From: Plasmopara viticola
Lineage: Eukaryota > Oomycota > Peronosporomycetes > Peronosporales > Peronosporaceae
Direction: 5' to 3'
Length of the DNA: 64,000 bases
Assembly (NCBI GenBank): GCA_001695595.3
Contig: MBPM02000049.1
Span: forward strand, 248,001 to 312,000
Shown: positions 34,391 through 45,253 of the stretch, piece by piece
Layout: each line of letters begins with the position of its first letter
Position numbering within the stretch: position 1 is the stretch's first letter
Translations under genes and position numbers: made by a program
Notes under the pieces: model-generated
The model's database searches: none
What the model saw: the letters and a program-made list of their open reading frames with translations, nothing else
What the model was told of the DNA's origin: nothing

Positions 34391-35285
34391 TCAAAAGGGC
34401 AGGTGCTTTTCAAAGGTCAAGTTGGAAACAGAGCCCGGCCATTACGCATCGTTTCCGATTTTACTTATCTAGAAAGGCTAGACCGCACTTCAAGCATTGC
34501 GACATGCTAACACACGACAAATATTTGTCAGTCAAAGTGTTAAAAGAGCAAGCTTACCGATGTATCAACATGCAATCACAACTCATTCCTTAATATAATT
34601 GTGATACAATTACACATGCCTGAATATCGTGGTCACATTAATGGAAGCCCTACACTATGAGACTAAACGCATTAAATATTATTTTATGTTCACATTTTCT
34701 TGAAGATTTTGTCCTTTTTGCAAGTTTACAGTAATATGCTCGCAAGATGTCGGACTATGCCTTGGAATTCTGTTTTACGAGATAGCCTCCTATGCATTCT
34801 AATTGTAATATCGCATACACCCCGGATATGTAGACAGATGTCAAACGAGACTGGATAGTATGATAGCTAATAAACAAAGCCTTGTCAACAAATCGCCTTC
34901 TATATCCTGTCTCATCTTTGTAGTTTAGCGACATTAGCATCTAAGCCTGGAGAGAGAGCGTGTATTTATTGGCCCATTGTGTATCCAAGCGGCTGCAATA
35001 ACTTTAGTACGATTTGTGCCTTTCGCACAAATTCGAAGCAAATTGCTGGATGGTTGCGTTTGCATTGGAGGCCTGCATTGTTAGCTACTTTCTCGAAAGA
35101 CAGTCCACATTAAGAGAACATCGAAGCCATGCGTCCAGCTTCTATCCGCTTTTTGGTGGGCGATCTACCAAATGTTCCGTAGGTCTGCAGAAAAGGACAC
35201 AATTGCGATGCATTTCTATAGCCCTGCCTAGTCGCTTGCACACTTTCGCGCAATTGTGCATTTAATTGTACAAGCCTTCCTATCA
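34391..35285. other. Spacer upstream of the polygalacturonase
   Basis: No gene is recognised. Two short open frames (34755-34940 minus, 35014-35265 plus) lack domains. The last ~150 bases are shared with the two pseudogenes, so the ancestral duplication unit included upstream sequence. Confidence 0.5.
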
Positions 35286-35292
35286 TGACCAT

Positions 35293-35308
35293 GAGCATTG
35301 GTGCAAGC
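35293..35308 (+). promoter_or_regulatory. Upstream block conserved in all three polygalacturonase copies
   Basis: GAGCATTGGTGCAAGC lies 224 bases before the start codon. The same block, with zero to two changes, is found at 37356 in pseudogene 2 and 33930 in pseudogene 1, although neighbouring sequence has drifted more. It may be a promoter element, or simply the best kept part of the duplication. The GCATTGG core is not a standard oomycete initiator. Confidence 0.35.
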
Positions 35309-35531
35309 CTTGGGCACGACGATTCGAATAAACAATAGAGCGTATAGACAGGTGTGGTTCTTGAGGTGTCACACCGTTGAACCCGGCAAAAGTTGAGTTC
35401 GTTAATCGAATTTGAGTGTCCGTCGTGGTGCATCGACAGAGACTTCGTATCCAAGAAGATGGCTGGATCAATCATTATCAATTTGACCACCTTAGTGCAA
35501 GACCCTCACCTGCAAGCAGCTCCCTTTTACC

Positions 35532-36689
35532 ATGCAGCCTCTTTTTACTGCAATCTACGCCTTCACACTGCTCATGATGACGATTGAGAGTTCCCAAACG
35601 CTCCACCAAGTCGAGAGTGTTAACACTACCCAGTCTAAGGACCACCAACCGCTGAATCCGTTACCGGTGCAACGGTTGTTAGCGACGCCAGGAAATGTCT
35701 GCAACCTATCGGGCACGTACGCAAGGGTCACCGATATCTCGTCGTGCAGTACGATTAATATCAATGCGCTAACGGTGACAGCTGGTGTCACGTTGGACCT
35801 GAGCGCGGCCAAGCAAGGTGCTGTCATTATATTTTCTGGCACTACCACGTTCGGCACAACAAACTGGGAAGGTCCTCTTGTAAGTATCGGAGGAACCGAC
35901 TTGACTATCAAAGGGTCAGGCATCCTTAACGGTCAAGGGGCTTGGTATTGGAAACAGGGCGCGGCCGCTATTCGTCCTGTCTTTTTCAGGCTGCTAGGTG
36001 CAATAGACTCTACCGTTTCCGGCTTTACCATCTTGAATGCGCCTTACCGTACCATTTCCATCGTGTCAAGCAAACACACGACGATTAATGCCATCACTAT
36101 TGACACGAGGGCTGGTAACGGTGTGGCAAAGAATACGGACGGTTTCGATCTAAACAAAAATGACCATATTACGATCACGAACTGTAAGGTCTACAACCAG
36201 GACGACTGTTTCGCCATGCAATCCAGCACAAACACTATCTTCAACAACAACTATTGCGGGAATGGTCACGGAATTTCAATTGGCTCGATCGGCGGTGAAG
36301 CCGTAGACCAGTCGACTTCAGTGGTAGGTTTTACGGCTCAAGGCAACACGATTGAGAATAGTGATAACGGCCTTCGTATCAAGGCTGTTGCCGGACTTAA
36401 GGGTTTGGTCTCGGACGTGAAGTTCATTGGCAACAAGGTCTTGAATGTGCAGAACGCCATCGCCATACACTCAGACTACAGCAGGGCCAGTGGCAGCTAC
36501 TCGGGCTCACCCACCAGTCTTGTGACCATTACAGGTGTCACAATATCAGGTCTTACGGGTAAAGCTACAAATTTGTACGACATTGTCGCTAACCCAAAAG
36601 CTGTGTCTGCCTGGACCTTTTCGGGTATAACCGTGAGCTTTTCATCGAAGGGCACGGTTTCTGGGCTTCCCCCTGGCATATCTCTCTAG
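35532..36689 (+). CDS. Secreted endo-polygalacturonase (GH28 pectinase)
   Basis: A single exon of 385 residues. The N-terminus is a signal peptide (MQPLFTAIYAFTLLMMTIESS), then a short pro-region ending before the mature GNVCNLSG start. All GH28 hallmarks are present: NTDG (~201), QDDC with the catalytic Asp pair (~223), GHGISIGS with the catalytic His (~246), and RIK (~282). Ser/Thr/Asn-rich right-handed beta-helix repeats fill the rest. The enzyme hydrolyses alpha-1,4 links of homogalacturonan in plant cell walls. Oomycete pathogens carry expanded families of it, as virulence-related wall-degrading enzymes. The length is typical. Two dead copies flank it, so this is the only survivor of a local cluster in the window. 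Intact and probably expressed during plant colonisation (inference). Confidence 0.95.
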   Translation: MQPLFTAIYAFTLLMMTIESSQTLHQVESVNTTQSKDHQPLNPLPVQRLLATPGNVCNLSGTYARVTDISSCSTININALTVTAGVTLDLSAAKQGAVIIFSGTTTFGTTNWEGPLVSIGGTDLTIKGSGILNGQGAWYWKQGAAAIRPVFFRLLGAIDSTVSGFTILNAPYRTISIVSSKHTTINAITIDTRAGNGVAKNTDGFDLNKNDHITITNCKVYNQDDCFAMQSSTNTIFNNNYCGNGHGISIGSIGGEAVDQSTSVVGFTAQGNTIENSDNGLRIKAVAGLKGLVSDVKFIGNKVLNVQNAIAIHSDYSRASGSYSGSPTSLVTITGVTISGLTGKATNLYDIVANPKAVSAWTFSGITVSFSSKGTVSGLPPGISL

Positions 36690-37340
36690 ACGATGCATCG
36701 TGACTCTCCTTTAAGGGTAAGCAGATGCGTGGGCCTAAAGAAAAGACTCTGATATCATGTAGTCTCATACTGTAGAGCTTCCTGCAGCCTTTAAACTCGT
36801 ATTATTGGGCTTCCTGTAATATCAATACGATTTATTTTTGTAACCTCATCCATGTCTTGGTTCCAAAATTCGTGTCAGTGCATATCCTGTCTTGCACATC
36901 AAATGCTGACGAACACCACAAGGTCAATTGTTACAAACTCCAACAGTTGCCGGGTCCTAGTGTGCGCCAAACTTAAGATCCACGGCTGTCATGTCATCAT
37001 CTTTATTGTTTAAAGTAAAGTCCCAATGTCCTACATGCAAAAAAATGGGCAAGTGAGACACATTTTGCCTCAACTTCAATAGCGTGCACAAAAAGCGACC
37101 ATAATGCAAAGGAATAAGTACGATCTAACACTAAGGAAGTCAAAGTTAATCTCGATGTTTGTGCAAAATTCACTAAATTTTTTAAGCAGGGAAATTTGTC
37201 GTGAGTATCTACCCTTTTTGGTAATCTGTAAGCTTTTCCGTAGGCAGCATCATAATGACACAGTTGCAATGCACCAACAGTTTTGTTTTGCAGAGTGACG
37301 CCTGACCCGCTGGCGTGGTTGCTTGCGCACTTGTGTGCAT
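36690..37340. other. Spacer between the polygalacturonase and pseudogene 2
   Basis: No gene is recognised. A 124-codon frame on minus (37003-37377) overlaps the duplicated upstream block and has no domain. The last ~100 bases are shared with the region upstream of the intact gene. Confidence 0.5.
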
Positions 37341-38485
37341 GTACGCCATAGTGACATAACCATGAGCATTGGTGCAAGCTTTCGGTACTTCTAATGCTAA
37401 GACTTTACTAATAACAAAAAAATGTGGTTTGATCCGGCAAAAGTTGAGATTCGTTCATCGAGTGAGAACTCGTACGATCGTTGTGGCCTCCTGCGTGCAA
37501 AAAAGCTTCTTTTTACTGCACTCTCTGCCTTGCGACCGCTCTCGATCATGATCGCGCGGTCCCCCATCTTAAAAATGAAGAGCCTACTGGTCAGCAGATG
37601 GAGTCACGGGTGCAGCAATCGTCAGCGCCATCAGGTAATGTCTAATGCAACCTTAACGAGAAGGGCACCAGGGTTTTGTCGTGCAGTACTGTCGATTCGC
37701 AGACTGTACTGGCTGATGTCACATTCGACCTGAGTGTGGCCAGGAAAATGGCTTCATCGATCCTATTGTGTCCACCACGTTCGGCACAAAAGGTTGGGCA
37801 GGTCCTCTCGTAAGGTATAGAGGAGCGGACCCAAAGTATTCTTGATGATCAAGAGACTTGGGGTTGGGAAAAGGGTCCAGCCAAAACTCGTCCTATCTTT
37901 ATGCAACAAAGTGCAATAAACCCCGACGTTCCTGGCTTTACCATTCCAAACATGTCATACCGTACCTTCAGAATCTTGAAAAGACAATAACTGGCATCAC
38001 TCATGACTCTAGGAAACGGTTTGGCAAAGAATACGGACAAATTCGGCCAAGACTATAAAGAGTGTGATACGATCACGAAGTGTGAAAACTCAAACCAGGA
38101 CACCTGTTGGCCATGCAATCTCGCACGAAGACTCATTAGCAACACACTACAGCCGTGATAGTCACGGTAAGATAAATGACTCGATTGGCGGTGATGTTGT
38201 AAACCAATCGACAACCGTGATCGATCTTACGGCTCAAGGCGACGCGATCGAGAAGAGCGAAAGAGCATTTGCATAAAAACTATCTATCATCGGACTGAAG
38301 GACATGGTTTCGAGCGTGAATTCCATCAGCAACAATGTCTCTAATGTGGAGAACGCCATCGTTCTACAGCAAGGCTAGTCGCTACAAATCACCGGTCTTG
38401 TGGCCATCGACGATGTCACGATTTCAGATCTACTAGGAATTTGTGCGACATTGTGGCTAATCCGAATTCTGTGTCTGGTTGTGTT
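37341..38485 (+). pseudogene. Polygalacturonase pseudogene 2 (near full length)
   Basis: Matches the intact gene from its upstream block (37351) through the C-terminal ...GTGCGACATTGTGGCTAA region (38440). The start codon is lost, because the bases aligned with ATGCAGCC read aaaaagct. Many indels shift the frame. The catalytic motifs are ruined: the NTDG position reads NTDK, the double Asp of QDDC is lost (caggacacctgt), and GHG has become a SHG-like sequence. Remains of the DNA for the signal peptide (cttctttttactgc) and the beta-helix can be followed. It is a tandem duplicate decaying by point changes and small deletions. Confidence 0.88.
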
Positions 38486-38649
38486 TGTTTGTGAGCGCTT
38501 TATTTGAAAGCTCTTTTCTTAAGTCTTTCGAGTATCTGGCCTATTGAATAGTTAAATAAAAAAGTAATTGTTTCGAAAAAAGCTGGCATCAATTATGCGA
38601 CTTAAACCTTTTTTTGTCCTAATTCCTTAATTTTCACACCTGCAAAGCC

Positions 38650-38982
38650 AGCTTGGAAAAGGTTGGGGTGACGCCCTCCTTCCAAGCGCGGGGGCTAAAT
38701 GCTCGCGCGCTTCGGGCAGGTGCTCTCGGGCATCTGCAGGTCTCTAACGAGTCTCACCCTCGACGCGACGGTCTCCAGCACCGGGCGCCACCTGGGCTCT
38801 TACCAAGTCAGAGATAAACAAACTAATGGAAGACCCTCAAGACCTCGGTGCTGGCTGCACTGCCCGCCGAACGAGACCCGACGTATGCGGACACCACTCT
38901 ATGCCGTGGACTAGCCAGACTGAGCCTAGCACGTGCATAACTTGGCAACGGGATAACGTAATACATTACATTACATTACATT
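38650..38982 (+). mobile_element. Retroposon family A, copy 3, with 12-bp target-site duplication
   Basis: A full-length copy of 333 bases, nearly identical to copy 2 and with a longer (ATTAC)n tail. It is flanked by a perfect 12-base direct repeat ACCTGCAAAGCC (38638-38649 and 38983-38994). It has the same AGCTTGG start and the same 5' hairpin (GCTTGGAA pairing with TTCCAAGC). The close match to copy 2 points to recent activity of an unseen source and reverse transcriptase. Confidence 0.88.
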
Positions 38983-38994
38983 ACCTGCAAAGCC

Positions 38995-41900
38995 CATTTT
39001 GTTTCTCTTAATTTGAGTAGAAGTCACACAGTACAGGAAATATCTCCGGATCAACAAAAGACGGATATAGCTTATGCACTATTCCTTTCCACCCTTCCTA
39101 TACTTCGACTAAAATCACTTCTACAAAAATACAAACAAAAATACTAATCGGGAGAGAACCCATTTTTAGCCTATTTTAAGTATAAGACCCTTGGTTTTCA
39201 TCATCTTAAGTGTTGTCCCCGCACTCGACCTCATTGTTAGGTGATTCGGATGGTCATTTTGTGCCGGTGAATCTCATCGTTTTCGCCACAAGACTGAGGG
39301 ATCACCTACCGAAAAAGCTGGGCGCTTTAGGCAGCCGCTCAAGAATGAAGCTACTGCTATATAGTACAGCTTTTCGACGCAGTTTGTGAATTTGCACTGA
39401 GTCGCGCAGCGGTCGATTTGAGTGTAAAGGTATGGTCAAATTAATCCTATATAGCCTCAGGGGCACGGAATGCTCCAGAGAGACCGCGAACTCACCACCA
39501 GGGTCGATCTTTGCCAGCGCATAAATACGCTTGCGCACCATTTCTGCTCCATACAGAGAAGGCGCATGGACGAGACAGGAACTGCGCTGGTTAAGCTCCA
39601 TATATAGTGGCACTTTCATGTGTAAGGTGGAATGCTCTTTTCGTCAGCAGTAGCTGGTGCGTGACTCGCGAGAACCGCTTAATATTTTTTGAAATGCTTG
39701 CTTGAAGGCTGTTGAGTTCCAGATTACAGCCATTAGGCGCTTCGTGCGCAAGCCCATGTCTGGCCGCTCCTTTGGGTAAAACCGGTCTGAGGCACCAATT
39801 GAAGGACTTATTCTAAAAATGTGAAGCCACTCTCTGAGGTTTAAGCAACCTTGGAGAGTGGGTATGAATGCCCCTGGCTCGGTATTATGTAGAAAGTGAG
39901 ACATTGCGGAGGTTTGCTGTCACCTGTTCTTCCATATAAGTCTAAAGTCACGACGGCTAAGAACTTACTCTGATAGGGTTAGTTTTCGAGACGTAACATC
40001 GTCTTATCTCCGTGTTAGCTCCTCACACGTAAGCATTTCTTGCTTGTATATACCACTGAAGAAGTGGCCCCCCAAAAAAATCGAGGCGCGCGAAGCAGGT
40101 CAGCATACTACTTGGTACGTGGCCTGTATCAGTCGATAGTATCCATACGGAGTTTTCTCATTTTTTTGGATGCGAAGTCTAAATATGTTGTAAAATTTGA
40201 GCCGAACAGCTATTTACGTCTGAGCCCGTCTGTGACCAGATCGACAAGCCATCGACCACTGCACTAATAACTTTGGCTACTAGACCCACGCCATTAATTT
40301 ATCAAAAATGCCGTCTTTGACTTGACTTCGCCTTCTTCTTCTGTTCCCCAACAGTAGTAGCTCCGCCATTTCGAATGTCCACGGTCGGGTCTTCAGATTA
40401 AAATCAAAATACTTTCTTATCGTTACAGATTAGATATTTCACATAGCTACCAAATACAAACACCCTCAACTTTCACTGTCAAGCTTATCCAAACATGAGA
40501 ATTAGTAGCCAGTGAACACGAAACTATCTTATTCCATAGTTAACATTATGAACCTCAATAGAATTGGTCGGTCCAAAAGTTTAATAGCGCGCGTAACCAC
40601 GTTGCGCGAAGAGTCTACCAAGGCTCAAATTGTATTTTCAACCTCGAGCGTTTGCGTGCACGTTCAGCGTTTCACCGCTGCTGGCTCATTTAACGGCCAA
40701 AGCTCTTAAAGATAAGCACCCGTGGTACATCCCCGACTACACACTCATCATTAAGACACAGACTTTCTCTAGAAGCGTTCCACCACGACTGGCGATCAGC
40801 ACTTCTCTGTAACCAAGGCCAACACATCTGCCAGCTACCATTTAAGCACTCATACAAGACAAAATTCAGCTTCGTCGGCTCTTTGCGAGATGGGAACGGA
40901 ACTAAGTTTCTAACTTGTCACAGCCAGAGCGATAGATGGTGCTTTGCTTTGCAATGCTCAAGTCCAGTGGAACTGAAGCCGAATCAGCACGGTCGCGAAA
41001 ATCCCTTTGCTGGGCCTTGTACGAAGAAACTACAACATTACGGATAAACAATTGTGTCTGTGGTTGTACTTCTCTTTACGAGAGTTTTGATCGCATGAGG
41101 GCAAAGTGGAGCAGTCGTCACCTGGACTTGTTTGAGTCTTGCCGACTCAGATTAACAATATTCTAAAATTTGAGCTCATAAGTATGATCAGGAAGCTCAC
41201 GTCTCCTTTTATTATCGATGCGAAGCAATGAGCGCTGGCGAAAATTAAGGTTTGCACGAAAAAACGCTAGGCTTGACAGTTTTCTAATGTTCCCAACTTA
41301 AGTGAAGTGGATTTAATGTGAGGGATTACCCACCTCACAGGTAAAAGACTGCAAACATCACGCGCTTTTATCATTTACGATCAACGACCATTTCTACCCC
41401 ATTTTCTTAAAAATTGTTATTTGCTTTTGCTTCGTTCAAAGTTGAAGATATTAGAAATATCGGCTTGGAACTCACAGTAGGCACTACTTCCAGCCCGTAT
41501 TGCCTGAGCTCTACACCACAAACTTTGCTTGTAGAGTCTGAGCATCATGGCGAAATCCAGATCCTAACAAAACAGAGAAAATTGTAAGTGCAGCCGCCAC
41601 AGGTCTAAATTAGCCAAAACGTTTCAAGCAGCGAATAGTGCTCGTGCAGCTACTTCGAAGTGCTATCGCAGTCATGATTTCTCATTTGAATATCATTAAA
41701 TATGTTTGGTGATCATTGAATAAATCTTTCAGATACTTATGCTATATTATATTTAGGCGCAGGATCAGCTGCGAATAAAAAAACTTGATTGAGCCTTTTC
41801 ATTATAGGGAATCGTTAACTTCCCCACATTTTTCGGTAACTTCCCGGAACCCCCTTTTATTATTCAATGGGAGACCTCTGTATCAATTGATCAAAGTAAT

Positions 41901-44559
41901 TATCATCTCCCCGCACCTCCCTGTTTTTATTCGATGGGGGTAATTAAGTTTTGTCTAACGAAGGCGTTTACAATAAGATGCCTTTCTTGTTACGCAGTTT
42001 TTAGTTTTTGGAATACACATTATAGATTGAGCGACGTATATTAATGTAAGCAAAAGTCTTCAAAAAAATCTAAAGTATTTAAATCTGCTTCTTGATGAGA
42101 GGCTGTAGCCATGGGGTTGCCTTTGAAAAAGGCGGGAAAATGAGATTTGGAAGTGTTGGACACGTTACAAAAGCAGTTTACTCACCAACTGATGGCACAT
42201 TCGTGGGTGCAATTGTTGTGACACGTTGTCGGCATGTTTGTGCATTGTCTCTCTGCAATTTCTACATCTGCGGAGTTATAAAACCTCGCTGATAACAATT
42301 TCCACGTATTTAAATTGAAAGGAGAGTCGCTGAGACGATTCAGACGGCCAGCCACGGAATGGTGCAAGTGATGGATCCTCAACAGTGGGGATCGCCGTCC
42401 AAGCTTGCATGTGGTCGAGCATCCGACAATTTCGATGTTGTGAAGTGCCATTTTCGTAATTATCCAAAAATTGATGCAGCATCTCACCCATGGAGTCCAG
42501 AAGCAACGGCGTGCACAGGTATGGACACTTAAGCTTGTTGCTACTAATGCGTGTCGAAATCTTTCATGATAAAAGGCTGAGTGGCACGCTGTCGAAAATC
42601 ATGGGCTTAGGAATATCTCATGGTCGATATGGATAAGCCTTGATTTTCATCTCTAGACTGTCGTTGCGGATTTGGTACTGGCGGTAAGCATCGTTGATTG
42701 CAGCAAGGGAGACTTTGCCGCAAACAAGGCAAGCACTGGCCCATGTCGAACATCAGCAACCGCACTCTCTTTTTGAAATGGTAGTTGACAAGGGCCAAAT
42801 GAGAGTCGCGCGCTAGCCGCTTGAAAAAAAAGCAAAAAGGGTAAGTCGGCGCAGTTTACATTTGTTCGTCTGCTCTCATTTAATTTGACTTACTGGTAAA
42901 TACAGCGATCCATCTTTTTAGTGCAGCATGAGTAATCTTCACACGTGACGTGGCGGTGTGTCCAAATGCAAGACACCGCGCAGCCATGGTCTAATAAACT
43001 TCTAGTTGTATTAAAGCCAAGTTGTCATGAGATAGTGCCTGACGGGCGGTGGCGCCAATCTGTGTACACTGTCGAAGTGCTCCTCGTATGCGGTCAGCGT
43101 TCTTGCGTGCTCAAAGTATTCCAGGTATTGCTAAGCTTTAAGAGTTATCTTGCGAGGCAAAGGCAAGTCTTGTTGTTGTGAAAACGTTTTAACTGATATG
43201 GTATCTGCACAAGACTGTCTTGCTTGCTCGCAAGATTCCTCCAGAGCAACCAAAAGAGCAAGTTTGCGGTCGGTGACAAATGCTGATTCTTGAATATGGA
43301 ATTCTGCGAACGTCTCTCTGATCTTGCTCACTGCTTAGCGGTGTTTCACCGCGCATGAAGCAATATGCAAGGGTGAAGGTGTGGTTTGTCGCAGTCACAC
43401 CACCCACGTGGAGGAAAGGGAGTCCAGATCAATTCGTCTAGTACGTCGAGTCCAAGAACGATATCTTCTCGCAGCTATTTTCTTCCGCAGTCCGCGTTAC
43501 AATAAAAAGACGCGTGACTCCGTACTAGCTAGCCTCTTAAAGAAAGTAGTGATAGTTTGCAAGAATACCTTCAATCAGAGCCTGGATTGGAGTCCTCCCA
43601 GCCAGCATCTTCACCTGGCGCGGCAGACGTTGTAGAGGTCTTGAAGTGTAGCGCATAGTGATGCATTGTTTTGTCGCAATGATGTTAAAATGCGACTGGG
43701 TGTCACCCCTGCTTGCGATAGTTCGATAACTGCCTGCTATTCCAATGTTGTTAAAGCGTGTTCTAGGATGAGCCGAGCGATGGAGGTGTGGCTAATGATT
43801 GTTCTTTGCAAAAGTCACTTCTACTCTCTAGAAGGAATGTGTCGACTTAATAAGTCAAAGTTTGATCCTGCTTTTGCAATCCGTTCTCTGTTTATACGCA
43901 GCGTTCGTCGAATTCCGATGCTTAAAAACGGATTCTGCCAACCTTGAGCACTGTGTAACGAAGGATTTTGGAGTGCCGTCTTGTTATTGCCAACCCGCAT
44001 TGTTCTTAAACTCTGAATGTATAGCCTTGAGCGCGCACATAAGTCTAATTCGCCGACTTCGCTTCTTCAAGAGTGCTGTACGTGAGCTCGGCGGGGTGCT
44101 GTAGGCCGGTCATGACGTAGAGATGTGAGTATTCATAAGGTGCTACGGTATAGACATGTATAAATGTGTGTTGTGATAATTTTTTGTTGCTATATCGGGG
44201 TCACTGCACAAGAACGATATACTATATAGCAATCCTTTTTTGTAGTGATCCGCCCTCACTTAAATTTAAATATTATTCTGAAGATACAAGTAATTCATTC
44301 GACGTGTGGATCACATTTTCGATAGCAGCTAGAAGAAGAAAAACACTGCGATGATGCACAAGCATATTTAAAACTAACGTGCCTAAGCGGTTCGTACGCG
44401 ACGTGAAAAACGAAGAAGATCGTGCTCCACGACAAGGATAATTCTGGAGTGGAGCTGAAAAGATTAAGTTTTCCGTGAAGAATCCCGATCCATTGCTGAT
44501 CCTCGTTCTGGGCGAGCAGCCGGCTTTCTTTATCGACGAAGACCGCTTCATCCCATATT
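38995..44559. other. Long gene-poor, decayed region
   Basis: About 5.5 kb without a recognisable gene. The most protein-like pieces are on minus at 39302-39904 (105 and 86 codons, basic, no known domain) and may be an unidentified transposon remnant. Around 41820-41960 two related GC-rich segments (cccccttttattattcaatggg and ctccctgtttttattcgatgggg) recur 80 bases apart. Open frames at 42092-44100 lack domains. No LTR pair was found by eye. Confidence 0.45.
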
Positions 44560-45253
44560 GAATGGTCGTGGATGGCGAATAAAAGGTGGTGATCAAAATG
44601 CGAAGAGTTTTGGATACATGGGCGAAATGTCTGGAAAAGGAGGTAGAGTGACAACTTCGCAGGGGGCGTTTAATTCTGGTAACGACGTTAAAATGTCCGA
44701 CGTCGCGTACGCACCTCGCGATACTGATACAGGTCTGACGACTTAGCCAACGTAAACGTATCGTGGCGAGCCTAATGTCCCTACCTTCGTTGTTAAATTT
44801 GGCAAGCTCTCTGATCTAGGCTCTCAACGCCACAATCTCGACCGAAAGGTGCATAATATTTCTTCCACCACGTAGTCCAGATGGGTTGTCCAATCGACGC
44901 ACGCCTCGAATTTCAGCAAATGTATGAGTATTATTTCGTAAGCAATGGTGAAGTACACAGTCCAAAAGTGGCAATATCCTCTTCTATTTTAAGATGCACG
45001 CACTTGCGTTGAAATTAAATCTATCTACAGGATCCAGAATCGTCGACAGAAGACGCAATTGGTATGGTGTATGCCTATCCAAGATGCACCAAGCGATTAC
45101 GGTTGCTTGGTGCATGGATTGCTTATACAAAATTTCACCGTAAAAAGACATCTATCTCGGAGACCTGGTCACAACAAAAGCAAATATACGCTTAGTCGGC
45201 TTCAAAGCTTTGACGTGATTGATCCCCTACGGCTCAACAAATTTGAGAAATGA
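44560..45253 (+). mobile_element. Possible Ty1/copia pol relic
   Basis: A frame at 44558-44746 contains GGRVTTSQGAF...NDVKMSDVAYAPRDTDTGL. It resembles the copia region between the retropepsin and integrase, where a glycine-rich strand is followed by DV-x-YAP and an L/N-rich segment. A second frame at 45059-45253 ends RRPGHNKSKYTLSRLQSF...PLRLNKFEK, like the gag-pre-integrase domain (HxRxGH pattern). The pieces are in the right order and strand but are broken by stops, and no integrase core or LTR was identified. Confidence 0.45.
45084..45115. repeat. Perfect 11-bp inverted repeat with 10-nt loop
   Basis: ATGCACCAAGC (45084-45094) and GCTTGGTGCAT (45105-45115) are exact reverse complements inside the copia-like relic. 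No T-run follows it. The function is unknown. Confidence 0.85.

Noticed and set aside
36990..37380. Gene on minus (124 codons) between the polygalacturonase copies
   Set aside because: It overlaps the duplicated upstream block, which has no equivalent frame in the other copies. No domain.
38699..38914. Conserved 71-codon open frame shared with 31273-31488 and (in part) 25886-26134
   Set aside because: It is the same frame inside each retroposon copy. One copy has a 49-base deletion and there is no start context or known domain. Sharing reflects copying of the element, not a gene.
41820..41960. MITE or terminal-inverted-repeat element
   Set aside because: Two related GC-rich segments recur in direct orientation, but no inverted ends or target duplication could be found.
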